A stretch of DNA of 28,011 bases from a virus: the IMG/VR virus record IMGVR_UViG_3300009180_000173, positions 1 through 28,011 of that record; one strand, 5' to 3'. Positions 1-5,934 of the stretch are shown piece by piece. The notes under the pieces are model-generated. The model saw only the letters and a program-made list of their open reading frames with translations. It ran no database searches and had not been told where the DNA came from. Positions within the stretch are counted from its first letter, which is position 1. Each line of letters begins with the position of its first letter. Both the position numbers and the translations under genes were made by a program.

Positions 1-15
1 AAATTCCTAATATTT

Positions 16-261
16 TCATTTGATATTGTTTGCGATTATTCCAGATAAAAAAATAGTTGCTATAAATTCGGGTGCAATTGCAGGCATAAAAAAAAGTATT
101 ACCGCAACCCAAACCGACAAACAGGTAAGACAATCAAAAGGCTTTAATCTTTGCCATCTAGTGTAATTTAATTTGCGTTTTATCCAAAAGGTAATCCCAG
201 CAATATTTATAAAATAATAGCTAAAAGAAATCGACGCAACGATAATTATTAATTTATCCAT
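16..261 (-). CDS. small membrane protein with CxxC motif
   Basis: An 81-residue protein with two hydrophobic stretches (about residues 4-25 and 49-72), so probably a two-pass inner-membrane protein. The segment between them is basic, and a PFDCLTC motif (Cys44, Cys47) sits just before the second helix, which could bind a metal or form a disulfide. It starts at an ATG that overlaps the end of the sigma-like gene by 8 nt, so it is probably translated from the same early leftward transcript. Small membrane proteins with a PxDCxxCxxxW pattern occur in Bacteroidota phages, but I know of no established role. The gene ends 15 bases inside the window and is complete. Confidence 0.7.
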   Translation of the reverse strand: MDKLIIIVASISFSYYFINIAGITFWIKRKLNYTRWQRLKPFDCLTCLSVWVAVILFFMPAIAPEFIATIFLSGIIANNIK

Positions 262-763
262 TAATAGCCTTTTTTAGTTCGTGTTTCATTTTCTTTACAA
301 CCGCAAAAACGTGATCCTTTGGAATATCAAAATACTTTGCTACATCAACACAACTGCGCAACTCAACATATTTATTAAAAATTATGCTTTCGTGCGCATC
401 CTTTGGCGTTCCTTTTAATTTGCTTTGCAAAATACTTTCCGCAATTTGTACCGTTCTAAATGGTATCGAGTTTCCGTTTTGGCTGTTAATATATTCAAAC
501 GCTTTCTCGATTTCGTTTTTTCTGTATTTATTATAAAATGGACTGCGGTTTGAAGTTCCCATAGTCCAAATTATTTGCATTACAAAGCCTATTATATTGC
601 CTTCCTTTGATATTTTTTTTAATTTGTTGCAATCGTATTCGAGCAACACAATAGCCAATTCCTGTTTTAAATCGTCTTGAAGTTCCACGGGCTGAATTTT
701 CCCAATAAGTTCATTTATCTTTTCATTGTTATACAACTGCTCTATAATGTCGTTACAATTCAC
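254..763 (-). CDS. sigma-factor-like phage transcription protein
   Basis: A 169-residue protein that resembles small sigma-70-like proteins of Bacteroidota phages. Residues about 28-82 look like a degenerate sigma region 2, with the SPFYNKYRKNE stretch (74-84) that recurs in these proteins. Residues about 131-165 form a helix-turn-helix like region 4 (SCVDVAKYFDIPKDHVFAVV). The start is GTG, 9 nt after the stop of the nuclease gene, and no better ATG lies nearby. The likely role is to redirect host RNA polymerase to phage promoters, perhaps those of the late genes. The family match is by recall of sequence pattern, and promoter recognition is inference. A non-sigma DNA-binding protein is the main alternative. 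Confidence 0.6.
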   Translation of the reverse strand: MNCNDIIEQLYNNEKINELIGKIQPVELQDDLKQELAIVLLEYDCNKLKKISKEGNIIGFVMQIIWTMGTSNRSPFYNKYRKNEIEKAFEYINSQNGNSIPFRTVQIAESILQSKLKGTPKDAHESIIFNKYVELRSCVDVAKYFDIPKDHVFAVVKKMKHELKKAING

Positions 764-772
764 AAATTAAAG

Positions 773-1048
773 TTATAATATAATTTGCAATAATTCATCA
801 ATATTTTTTACTACGGCTGTTTGACCTTTCCAATTTAGATGAAATTCTATTTCTGCATCAGTTAATTTTCTCGCGGATGGCGATTTTTTCCCGTCCTTAA
901 TTTCAATTAAATAGTTTATTCCTTTGTAACCTATAACTATATCTGGAAAACCTTTGCCAACTTCGTGAGTACTAAATACGCTTAAGTTTGGTATTTTGCG
1001 AAGTGCTTTTATTATTTCGGCGTGATTACTATCCGTTCGTTTTATCAT
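773..1048 (-). CDS. VRR-NUC-type PD-(D/E)XK nuclease
   Basis: A 91-residue single-domain nuclease. The core reads GKGFPDIVIGYKGINYLIEI followed by KDG, which gives the PD...ExK active site of the PD-(D/E)XK superfamily. The following KxPSxRxLTxxExxFHxxW stretch is typical of stand-alone VRR-NUC (Holliday-junction-resolvase-like) proteins of phages. Such enzymes probably resolve or trim branched DNA during replication and recombination, which fits the ERF recombinase encoded upstream. I chose the ATG at 1048 (MIKRTDSNH) because it overlaps the upstream gene by only 20 nt. ATGs at 1057, 1093 and 1111 are in frame, and the longest would add an N-terminus that runs inside the neighbouring gene. 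Confidence 0.82.
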   Translation of the reverse strand: MIKRTDSNHAEIIKALRKIPNLSVFSTHEVGKGFPDIVIGYKGINYLIEIKDGKKSPSARKLTDAEIEFHLNWKGQTAVVKNIDELLQIIL

Positions 1049-1217
1049 AAATTGCATTATAGTAATCTTCTCCGTTTTCTCCTGAACAATCATAACCTGA
1101 AGCGTGAGCATCTATTATCTGTTGCTTTTCTAATTTTTCTGCATATTCAAAATCTTGGTATACTAATTTGCCATTTGTAAGTAAATACTGTTTTTCTAAC
1201 CATTGTACTGCTGTCAT
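1029..1217 (-). CDS. small hypothetical phage protein, paralogue A
   Basis: A 62-residue protein beginning MTAVQWLEKQ and containing EKLEKQQIIDAHASGYDC followed by a YYNAIYDKT tail. This is a common small phage protein pattern: a short N-terminal helix, then xxQIIDAhxxG, then an aromatic tail. Its function is unknown. The neighbouring gene at 1365-1610 has the same layout (KEMHKQEIIDAYHTN and YYNETFVSKG), so the two appear to be diverged copies. The ATG at 1217 is preceded by AATT, a leader shared by many genes here. The end overlaps the downstream nuclease start by 20 nt. Confidence 0.7.
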   Translation of the reverse strand: MTAVQWLEKQYLLTNGKLVYQDFEYAEKLEKQQIIDAHASGYDCSGENGEDYYNAIYDKTNG

Positions 1218-1248
1218 AATTATATTTTTTTAATTTTTTTAAATGAGA

Positions 1249-1270
1249 GGGAAGTGGAGCTACCACTCCC
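1249..1270. other. hairpin in a 147-bp non-coding gap
   Basis: The gap between 1218 and 1364 has no credible reading frame on either strand. It contains a compact inverted repeat: GGG at 1249-1251 and AGTGG at 1253-1257 pair with CCACT at 1263-1267 and CCC at 1268-1270, with one bulged A and a 5-nt loop. No U-run follows it on the minus strand, so it does not look like an intrinsic terminator. It could protect or process the polycistronic RNA between the two paralogous small genes. The function is not known. Confidence 0.4.
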
Positions 1271-1364
1271 CAATGTTTCTACTTCTGAATATGCTGATTA
1301 AGTTAACATCACAGCAGGAAGTTCATTTTCGTCTGCTTCTCATTTTTTAGGTTTAAAATATTGT

Positions 1365-1610
1365 TTAGCAATCTTTAGCACTTCCCTTACTTACAAATGT
1401 TTCATTGTAGTAATTAATACCTATATTTTTCCACTTTGCTTCTTGTGGATTAGTATGATAAGCATCTATTATCTCTTGCTTGTGCATTTCTTTGGCTTGT
1501 TGATATTCTTTATTAAACTCTAATTCAAATTCATTCAAATTAAGTTGCCCATTCATAAATTGTACATAAAGAATCCCGATTGATTCTGCAAAATTTTCTA
1601 TTGATGTCAT
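1365..1610 (-). CDS. small hypothetical phage protein, paralogue B
   Basis: An 81-residue protein with an amphipathic N-terminal half (residues 1-40) and the motif AKEMHKQEIIDAYHTN in the middle, followed by a YYNETFVSKG tail. It shares this organisation with the 62-residue product of 1029-1217 and looks like a longer diverged copy. Its start ATG overlaps the stop of the upstream 106-residue gene by 3-4 nt (ATGA), so translation is probably coupled. I see no catalytic motif, and the function is unknown. Confidence 0.7.
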   Translation of the reverse strand: MTSIENFAESIGILYVQFMNGQLNLNEFELEFNKEYQQAKEMHKQEIIDAYHTNPQEAKWKNIGINYYNETFVSKGSAKDC

Positions 1611-1927
1611 TTTTTGTTTTGTTTAATAAAGTTATCAATAAAAGTTTCTACTTCGTTGCGCTGGTCTTCATTTAGATAAATTAATTTATCGTTAATACTT
1701 TCAATCATAAATGAGTCGGCTAATTCTTTTTTTAATATCGCCCTGTTTTTATCCGTTAATTTATGGTCAATTGAATTTATTATAATGTCGCATTTTATAA
1801 TGTACGAATTAAATAATTCTTTTGTTGATGAAGCACAATCGCGTTTAACGTCCTCGAAATATATCTTGGCATTGTTAATGTGATGCAATGCTTTTGCAAG
1901 TGAAAAAGTGTTATCGCTAAAATTCAT
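1607..1927 (-). CDS. hypothetical helical protein
   Basis: A 106-residue protein, predicted by eye to be almost all helix and rich in Asn, Lys, Ile and Asp, with no signal peptide or membrane segment. The charged pattern in residues 60-106 (LTDKNRAILKKELADSF and ETFIDNFIKQNKK) suggests a soluble helical bundle. It sits between the methyltransferase and the small paralogue gene, with TAATG and ATGA overlaps on its two sides, so it is a genuine member of the operon. I do not recognise a family. Confidence 0.65.
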   Translation of the reverse strand: MNFSDNTFSLAKALHHINNAKIYFEDVKRDCASSTKELFNSYIIKCDIIINSIDHKLTDKNRAILKKELADSFMIESINDKLIYLNEDQRNEVETFIDNFIKQNKK

Positions 1928-2568
1928 TAAAATAAGTTTATTTGAGTTGATTTTTTGTTGTTATAAATACCTTGTGCGCATTCAAAAATAGTTTTTCCAG
2001 CTTCATAATCTACGAGATTACGAGCAATTTTATTTATTGGTTGTTTGCCTTTATATTTTCTAAAGTCATAATTATGAAATTTGCATAAAATATTTACTTC
2101 GTCTTTCATTTCACATAAAATACCTTCTAATTTTCTTTCTCCTATGTCATTAGGCAAATTAAAATTAGTCCAATATAAATGTCTGCCTCTTTTTTTACCT
2201 TGAATTAAAGGCTCATAATATGGAGTTACATTTTCAACGCAATATTTACCTTCAAAAAAATTATCTAAAAAAATTATTTCTTCATAAAGTTTTAAATCAG
2301 GAAATAAATATTTAAAATTTTCTCTATTTTTTTGAGTAACTCTTACTTTTGAATGGCTTGGACACGGTGGAGAACTCCAAATAAAATCAAATTCTTTAAA
2401 ATGTTCAAGTAAATATTGGTGCGCATCGGCTACAATAACCCTATCATTAGGGAAACGCTCTTGATATAATCGCGCTAACTCTTCATCTAATTCAACTGCC
2501 GTAACTTCGCAATCATTCCAAAGTAATCTGTTACCACCTAAACAAGCGTATAAGTTTAGTACTTTCAT
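1927..2568 (-). CDS. orphan C5-cytosine DNA methyltransferase
   Basis: A 213-residue Dcm-type enzyme that would transfer a methyl group from S-adenosylmethionine to cytosine C5. Motif I is a variant (NLYACLGGN, residues 5-13, for the usual FxGxGG). Motif IV is SSPPCPS with catalytic Cys69, motif VI is ENV (112-114), and a motif VIII-like RGRHLYW follows at 127-133. The C-terminus (IARNLVDYEAGK) resembles motif X of phage enzymes. At 213 residues it is short, leaving little room for a target-recognition domain. No restriction endonuclease partner is nearby, so it probably protects phage DNA from host restriction. The start ATG overlaps the upstream stop (ATGA). Confidence 0.88.
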   Translation of the reverse strand: MKVLNLYACLGGNRLLWNDCEVTAVELDEELARLYQERFPNDRVIVADAHQYLLEHFKEFDFIWSSPPCPSHSKVRVTQKNRENFKYLFPDLKLYEEIIFLDNFFEGKYCVENVTPYYEPLIQGKKRGRHLYWTNFNLPNDIGERKLEGILCEMKDEVNILCKFHNYDFRKYKGKQPINKIARNLVDYEAGKTIFECAQGIYNNKKSTQINLF

Positions 2569-3296
2569 TTTTTTAAATATTCGTTTATAAAAATTCGTTT
2601 AAAAATATTGGTTATTGTGCTCAAATCTTTGTCGCTAATTTTTTCAAAATTATTTGCCTTTAATTTTAGAAAATCTGCATAAGGTTGCTTTTCGCCAAAT
2701 AGCTCGAAATTTCGCCTTAATTCGTTTTCGTGTACTCTTACCGCCCTTTGATAATAATCAGCCTTTAAATCGTCTGTAATAGCGTGCAGAGAGTATTTTA
2801 AAAGCCAATCATACAAGTACAAAGGTAAAATTTTAAAATCGTAATCTTTTTTGCGCCATTCCTCAATTTCTTTTAAGCGTTCTTCGTCGCTCATTTGGTA
2901 AGCAATTTCTTTTAATTTCGGCGGTGGCGTTGCAAGGATGCGCTCATTGTTAAAAATTCGGTAAGCGTCCATAATTCTGCAAAAGTATGGTAGCGTAAAT
3001 TGATCGTAGTGTTTGACATCCACGTCAAGTTTTCCCGTAACAGCCAACTCAAACGCTTCAATTATTTCTGTGGACAATTTATGTCCAAAATTTTTTTTAA
3101 TAAAAGTAACGTTAAACATATCTTCTTCGGGTGTTGGATATTGCATTTTGCGAAGTCCAATTAATAAAAATATCCTGTGAAGTATTGGGATTAATTCAGC
3201 GTTGGATAAGGTTATAATTTTCGTCGAGTTCTGGCATTCCGTTAACCCATCTGTTGGCGTAGTCGTCCATGAGTTGTTGATTAGTTGGTTTTGCAT
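2565..3296 (-). CDS. hypothetical protein next to replication gene
   Basis: A 243-residue protein. The part from about residue 30 onwards is helix-rich (ELIPILHRIFLLIGL, then EIIEAFELAVTGKLDV and a YFCRIMDAYR segment). Similar proteins lie beside DUF4373 replication genes in Bacteroidota phages, so a helicase-loader or replisome accessory role is possible, but this is inference from position. The ATG at 3296 gives a 101-nt overlap with the upstream gene, which is unusually long. There is no later ATG before Met51, and an ATT start near 3218 would remove most of the overlap. The first 25 residues (Thr/Asn-rich) look unlike a conserved domain, so the true start is uncertain. Confidence 0.6.
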   Translation of the reverse strand: MQNQLINNSWTTTPTDGLTECQNSTKIITLSNAELIPILHRIFLLIGLRKMQYPTPEEDMFNVTFIKKNFGHKLSTEIIEAFELAVTGKLDVDVKHYDQFTLPYFCRIMDAYRIFNNERILATPPPKLKEIAYQMSDEERLKEIEEWRKKDYDFKILPLYLYDWLLKYSLHAITDDLKADYYQRAVRVHENELRRNFELFGEKQPYADFLKLKANNFEKISDKDLSTITNIFKRIFINEYLKK

Positions 3297-3945
3297 TTTG
3301 ATTTTGTTTTAGTTCGAATAATCCTTTGTAGCCATTCGCGATTGATTGATGGATAATTTCGCGCGCGGTATTCTGATTTTGATTTGATAATTTATAAAGT
3401 GTATTAAATGCGATTTGTTCTGATTCGATTGTTTTGTATGTAAATTTAAAATTTGTTTTTTTAAAATTTAACCATGTATTCCAATCATTTAAAAAATCTT
3501 CACTAAAATTATTAGTATTAATAATTTTAATAGTTTCAATTTCTTTTACTTTACTTTTCTTTACTTTGTCAGTGTTACGTACACTTTCGTAATGCGTTAC
3601 ATTTTTTGTAACATCTTGATTTTCACGCCATTGTGCAATTCTTTTTCTGTTATTTTCATTTTTTATTTGATACTTTTCACTAAACTTTAGTAAACTTTCA
3701 TTAAAACTTTCTCCATTGTTTGAACAAATAAGCCCTAAAGTTTCCATAAACTCCCAGCATTTATTTAATTTTTTGCCTACGTTTAATTGTGATTTTAATA
3801 CAACTGTTTTAATAGGTTTTTCCTGTTGAGCAAATTTTTCAAGTAAAGTGTAAAATAATCCCAAACCTTCATATCCAAAGTTTATGTATAACTCCGATAT
3901 TTTTTCATCATTAAAGGCGTTTGAATCGTGTAAGTAATACTTCAT
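3196..3945 (-). CDS. Lin1244/DUF4373-type phage replication protein
   Basis: A 249-residue protein. Residues 1-75 (MKYYLHDSNAFNDEKISELY then GYEGLGLFYTLLEKF) match the Lin1244/Lin1753-like winged-helix domain (DUF4373) found at the N-terminus of phage replication initiators and DnaD-like proteins. A Lys-rich linker follows, and a C-terminal domain (WNTWLNFKKTNFKFTYKT and an IHQSIANGYKGLFELKQ segment) is typical of the Bacteroidota phage versions. It probably binds the phage origin or recruits helicase. I chose the ATG at 3945 because the domain begins there. An in-frame TTG at 3984 and an ATG at 3966 would make the protein start inside a terminator-like hairpin. Expression may be controlled by the two-hairpin leader immediately upstream. 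Confidence 0.75.
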   Translation of the reverse strand: MKYYLHDSNAFNDEKISELYINFGYEGLGLFYTLLEKFAQQEKPIKTVVLKSQLNVGKKLNKCWEFMETLGLICSNNGESFNESLLKFSEKYQIKNENNRKRIAQWRENQDVTKNVTHYESVRNTDKVKKSKVKEIETIKIINTNNFSEDFLNDWNTWLNFKKTNFKFTYKTIESEQIAFNTLYKLSNQNQNTAREIIHQSIANGYKGLFELKQNQNAKPTNQQLMDDYANRWVNGMPELDENYNLIQR

Positions 3946-3950
3946 AAAAT

Positions 3951-3990
3951 AAAAAAAGGTTAGCATTGATAGTAGCAACGCCAACCTTTT
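3951..3990 (-). terminator. terminator-like hairpin at the replication gene start
   Basis: On the minus strand, AAAAGGTTGGC (3990-3980) pairs with GCTAACCTTTT (3964-3954), giving an 11-bp stem with one G-U wobble. The 15-nt loop contains GCTACTATC. The stem runs into a seven-U tract that ends only a few bases before the ATG at 3945. This has the form of an intrinsic terminator, but its position directly before a start codon fits an attenuator or a block to translation better than a plain operon end. Its loop is complementary to the loop of the neighbouring hairpin at 4005-4038. Confidence 0.75.
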
Positions 3991-4004
3991 AAAGTTGAAA
4001 TAAA

Positions 4005-4038
4005 AATTTCGTTTCGGCTACTATCTCGCAACGAAATT
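4005..4038 (-). repeat. leader hairpin with loop complementary to next hairpin
   Basis: A perfect 9-bp inverted repeat (AATTTCGTT at 4005-4013 and AACGAAATT at 4030-4038) encloses a 16-nt loop. In the loop GCTACTATC (4017-4025, plus strand) is the exact reverse complement of GATAGTAGC (3968-3976) in the loop of the adjacent hairpin. In the minus-strand RNA this hairpin comes first and is followed by a short U-rich stretch. It lies directly downstream of a promoter-like box, so it would form at the very 5' end of the transcript. Confidence 0.7.
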
Positions 4039-4043
4039 GTATG

Positions 4044-4051
4044 CAAATATA
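4044..4051 (-). promoter_or_regulatory. putative -7 box for replication-gene leader
   Basis: The minus strand reads TATATTTG, matching the Bacteroidota -7 consensus TAnnTTTG. The predicted transcription start, 3-6 nt further on, falls at the base of the first leader hairpin. The -33 element is weak: the expected position (about 4071-4074) reads TTTT rather than TTTG. The box lies in the gap between the GIY-YIG gene and the replication gene, where a promoter would make sense. Confidence 0.45.
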
Positions 4052-4074
4052 AAAAATTAATTTGATAAAAAAAA

Positions 4075-4458
4075 TTATCTACAATTTGCGTGTACACTAT
4101 TAAGCGCTGGTTTAAAACGTTTTATCATATTATGTTCTATTTTTAAGGTTTCTTTTATTGTTGGATTTTCTCGAAGTATATCCATACAAAACCATAAAAC
4201 ATTATTAAAAGGCATATCCTTATCCTTTAAATGACATAACAATCGACCTCTTAATTTTTTTGACATTCCAATATAAACCAATTGGTCATTATAAAATAAA
4301 TGATAAATTCCTAAACAATCTGGTATTGCTTTTTTGCCGTATTTATTAACAAGCATTTGTAAATTAAATGGCAATCCAATAATATCTCCATCTACAATAA
4401 AAGGATTTTCTGCTTTGTCTATGTCTTCTAAAAATTCTTGTCCAATATAAGTTTGCAT
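4075..4458 (-). CDS. free-standing GIY-YIG family nuclease
   Basis: A 127-residue protein with a GIY-YIG catalytic domain: GIY at residues 50-52, YIG at 62-64, Arg70/Arg72 in KKLRGRL, His76, the metal-binding Glu108 in KIEHNMIKRF, and Asn120 in KPALN. All the expected catalytic positions are present, so the enzyme is likely active. The first 48 residues precede the domain and show no known motif. The protein lacks a recognisable C-terminal DNA-binding repeat of classical homing endonucleases. It could be a recombination or repair nuclease, or a mobile free-standing endonuclease lodged in the replication operon. Its ATG follows the DnaA-like gene by 2 nt. Confidence 0.78.
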   Translation of the reverse strand: MQTYIGQEFLEDIDKAENPFIVDGDIIGLPFNLQMLVNKYGKKAIPDCLGIYHLFYNDQLVYIGMSKKLRGRLLCHLKDKDMPFNNVLWFCMDILRENPTIKETLKIEHNMIKRFKPALNSVHANCR

Positions 4459-4460
4459 AA

Positions 4461-4826
4461 TTAAAATTTAAAATACCGTAATGAATTAAAAACATTTAAA
4501 TGCGCATTTTTTAAAATAGTTCGCATTGTTTCATCGGTCATAACCCAATCGCGCAAAGCATCCCTACTATGAATTACGGTTGTATGATCGCGACCGCCGA
4601 GCATTTGCCCTATTTCTTTTAACGTGTATTTAAACGATTGTTGATTAAGTAAGCAATCCACTATAACGAATCTGGTCATCACCATTTTATACTCGCGTGA
4701 TTTACTCAATACCTTTGATTCATTTACGTTCATATAATTGCAAACCTTACGTATTATTTCAAAGTGGTTTAAATCAATTACAGGCGATTCTAAAGGGTGT
4801 TCTACACAAGGGTTGCATAATATCAT
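4461..4826 (-). CDS. DnaA C-terminal-domain (domain IV) protein
   Basis: A 121-residue protein whose C-terminal half is the DNA-binding domain of the initiator DnaA. Residues 77-87 (GGRDHTTVIHS) carry the DnaA signature, preceded by the TLKEIGQML helix and an R-x-x-V-I-V-D-C-L-L segment. The AAA+ ATPase domain of true DnaA is absent. Such a stand-alone domain could bind DnaA boxes to mark a phage origin, compete with host DnaA, or act as a transcription regulator. The N-terminal 20 residues include CNPCVEHP, which might bind a metal. It overlaps the 99-residue gene upstream by 4 nt (ATGA). Confidence 0.85.
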   Translation of the reverse strand: MILCNPCVEHPLESPVIDLNHFEIIRKVCNYMNVNESKVLSKSREYKMVMTRFVIVDCLLNQQSFKYTLKEIGQMLGGRDHTTVIHSRDALRDWVMTDETMRTILKNAHLNVFNSLRYFKF

Positions 4827-5122
4827 AATGAATCAAAATTAAAGCCGTCCCAAATGCTTGGACGTAGTTTAAAAAAATTGTTATACTTCTTGTGTTTTGC
4901 CATCAGCATACGAGCGTAGAAAGGTTTTACATCGTTTTTAATTTTAAACGAATCGTCCTTTGCTTCAATCATTGTTTGCCATCGCATACGGTTTATAATC
5001 ATTTCAGCGGAAAAGTATTTGTAACCTAGTCCGTAGGCATTAGATGTAAATTGTTTAAATGCCTTGTATAAATGCGGATTTTTTTCGTGATAATTTATTA
5101 TCATTTGTTGTTGTTCAGTCAT
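4823..5122 (-). CDS. conserved phage hypothetical protein
   Basis: A 99-residue basic protein with aromatic clusters. The segment AEMIINRMRWQTMIEAKDDS, then FKIKNDVKPFYARMLMAKHK, and a FFKLRPS motif near the end, follow a pattern I recognise from many unrelated phages and prophages (RxRWET, FKINN, PYYARxxM, FFxxR). Its function has not been established to my knowledge, and a nucleic-acid-binding role would suit its charge and its place between replication genes. It overlaps genes on both sides by 4 nt, so it is part of a tightly coupled cluster. Confidence 0.75.
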   Translation of the reverse strand: MTEQQQMIINYHEKNPHLYKAFKQFTSNAYGLGYKYFSAEMIINRMRWQTMIEAKDDSFKIKNDVKPFYARMLMAKHKKYNNFFKLRPSIWDGFNFDSL

Positions 5123-5286
5123 TTTTTTATTTTTGAAAGGTTTGAAAATAGAGTGGGGAATCGTACACTCTTTGAGTTTTCAACTATTGCAACGGTTACA
5201 AAATCTGCAATAATCTTTACTTTTTCCCCACTCTTTGCATAAATGGTTTTTCGGTTGTAGGATACAACATCGTTGATAATAAACAT
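5119..5286 (-). CDS. 55-residue protein, possibly SH3-like fold
   Basis: This small gene fills what otherwise looks like a 160-bp gap. It starts at an ATG that overlaps the stop of the upstream gene (TAATG) and its TGA overlaps the start of the 99-residue gene (ATGA), so coupling on both sides supports it. The product begins MFIINDVVSYNRKTIYAKSG, continues with EKVKIIADFVTVAIVE and ends in SNLSKIKK. The alternating hydrophobic pattern and the KSGEKVKII turn suggest a small beta-barrel. I do not recognise a family. Confidence 0.65.
   Translation of the reverse strand: MFIINDVVSYNRKTIYAKSGEKVKIIADFVTVAIVENSKSVRFPTLFSNLSKIKK
5150..5234. repeat. 11-bp perfect inverted repeat inside a small gene
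   Basis: AGAGTGGGGAA at 5150-5160 is matched by TTCCCCACTCT at 5224-5234, with 63 bases between. The arms are GC-richer than the surroundings. They lie within the coding region of the 55-residue protein, encoding unrelated amino acids on the two sides. In RNA this would close a large loop over most of the gene. It could also be a pair of binding sites for a dimeric protein, or chance. Confidence 0.5.
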
Positions 5287-5744
5287 TATTTGCTTATCGT
5301 GGTTTTAATGCTTGTTGTTGATGTTTTTGTGGGTGGGTGTAATGTTATTAACTCATCAGCGAATAACACTTCCATAGGGTGTTTTAATGCCTTTAAAAAC
5401 GTTTGGCATTCTTTAATCTTAAAATCAATTATCGCCTTTTGTTCTTCGAGTTCTTTTAACTCTGGGTCGTTGGTTAACGAGTAATCGTATTTTGTGCCAA
5501 CTTCGGCAATTTCGAGTTTAGTACCAGAAGCCGTAACGTGTGCTTTGCCGTACTTTGAAACCTCGTTTAAAATGTAATCTTTGTAATTATCGTTGTCTTT
5601 AATTTCCTTTATTAGCAAATCCATCTTTGCAAGGTTTTCGGCTAGTTTAATAATGTTACCTGTTAGGCATACATTATCTACTACTTTGTTTGCTAGATAC
5701 TGAATATTTGATTTGCTGATTTGTTCATTAATTTCTGGCAACAT
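5286..5744 (-). CDS. hypothetical protein upstream of replication genes
   Basis: A 152-residue soluble protein of the type often found beside recombinases in Bacteroidota phages. The middle carries GTKLEIAEVGTKYDYSLTND, followed by a charged helix (ELKELEEQKAIIDFKIKECQ) likely to form a coiled coil, and a Thr/Ser/Lys-rich tail (PPTKTSTTSIKTTISK). The ATG at 5744 was chosen because it leaves a 17-nt overlap with the gene upstream. The longer alternative starts at a TTG (5777) and overlaps by 50 nt. Its role is unknown, and a partner of the ERF annealing protein is possible from position only. Confidence 0.7.
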   Translation of the reverse strand: MLPEINEQISKSNIQYLANKVVDNVCLTGNIIKLAENLAKMDLLIKEIKDNDNYKDYILNEVSKYGKAHVTASGTKLEIAEVGTKYDYSLTNDPELKELEEQKAIIDFKIKECQTFLKALKHPMEVLFADELITLHPPTKTSTTSIKTTISK

Positions 5745-5934
5745 ACTGATTTCTTTTATAAAGTTTAAAAATTTCAAATTGAATTTGTGGATATGTTAGA
5801 CGTAATATTATCGATTCATTTTCTGTATAACAAATTGCGTCGCAATCATACTTTGAATTTCGCAATCTGAATGGATTTGTTGTTAAGCAAATGATATTGA
5901 TATATTCGCCATTTAGTTTTGCGTAGTATTTCAT
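5728..5934 (-). CDS. small hypothetical protein
   Basis: A 68-residue protein, MKYYAKLNGEYINIICLTTN at its start, with alternating hydrophobic residues that suggest beta structure. Its ATG overlaps the TGA of the ERF gene (ATGA), a strong sign of translational coupling. It lies between the ERF gene and the coiled-coil gene. I see no motif that indicates a function. Confidence 0.65.
   Translation of the reverse strand: MKYYAKLNGEYINIICLTTNPFRLRNSKYDCDAICYTENESIILRLTYPQIQFEIFKLYKRNQYVARN

Noticed and set aside
1249-1270. Hairpin at 1249-1270 as a terminator
   Set aside because: There is no U-run on either strand after the stem.
3946-3984. N-terminal extension of the replication protein from TTG 3984 or ATG 3966
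   Set aside because: The conserved domain begins at ATG 3945, and the extension would be encoded by the terminator-like hairpin itself.
3060-5790. Single DnaA-box-like words (TGTGGACAA, TGTGGATAT) as an origin
   Set aside because: They are isolated, each has mismatches, they lie in coding sequence, and they do not cluster or accompany an obvious AT-rich unwinding element.
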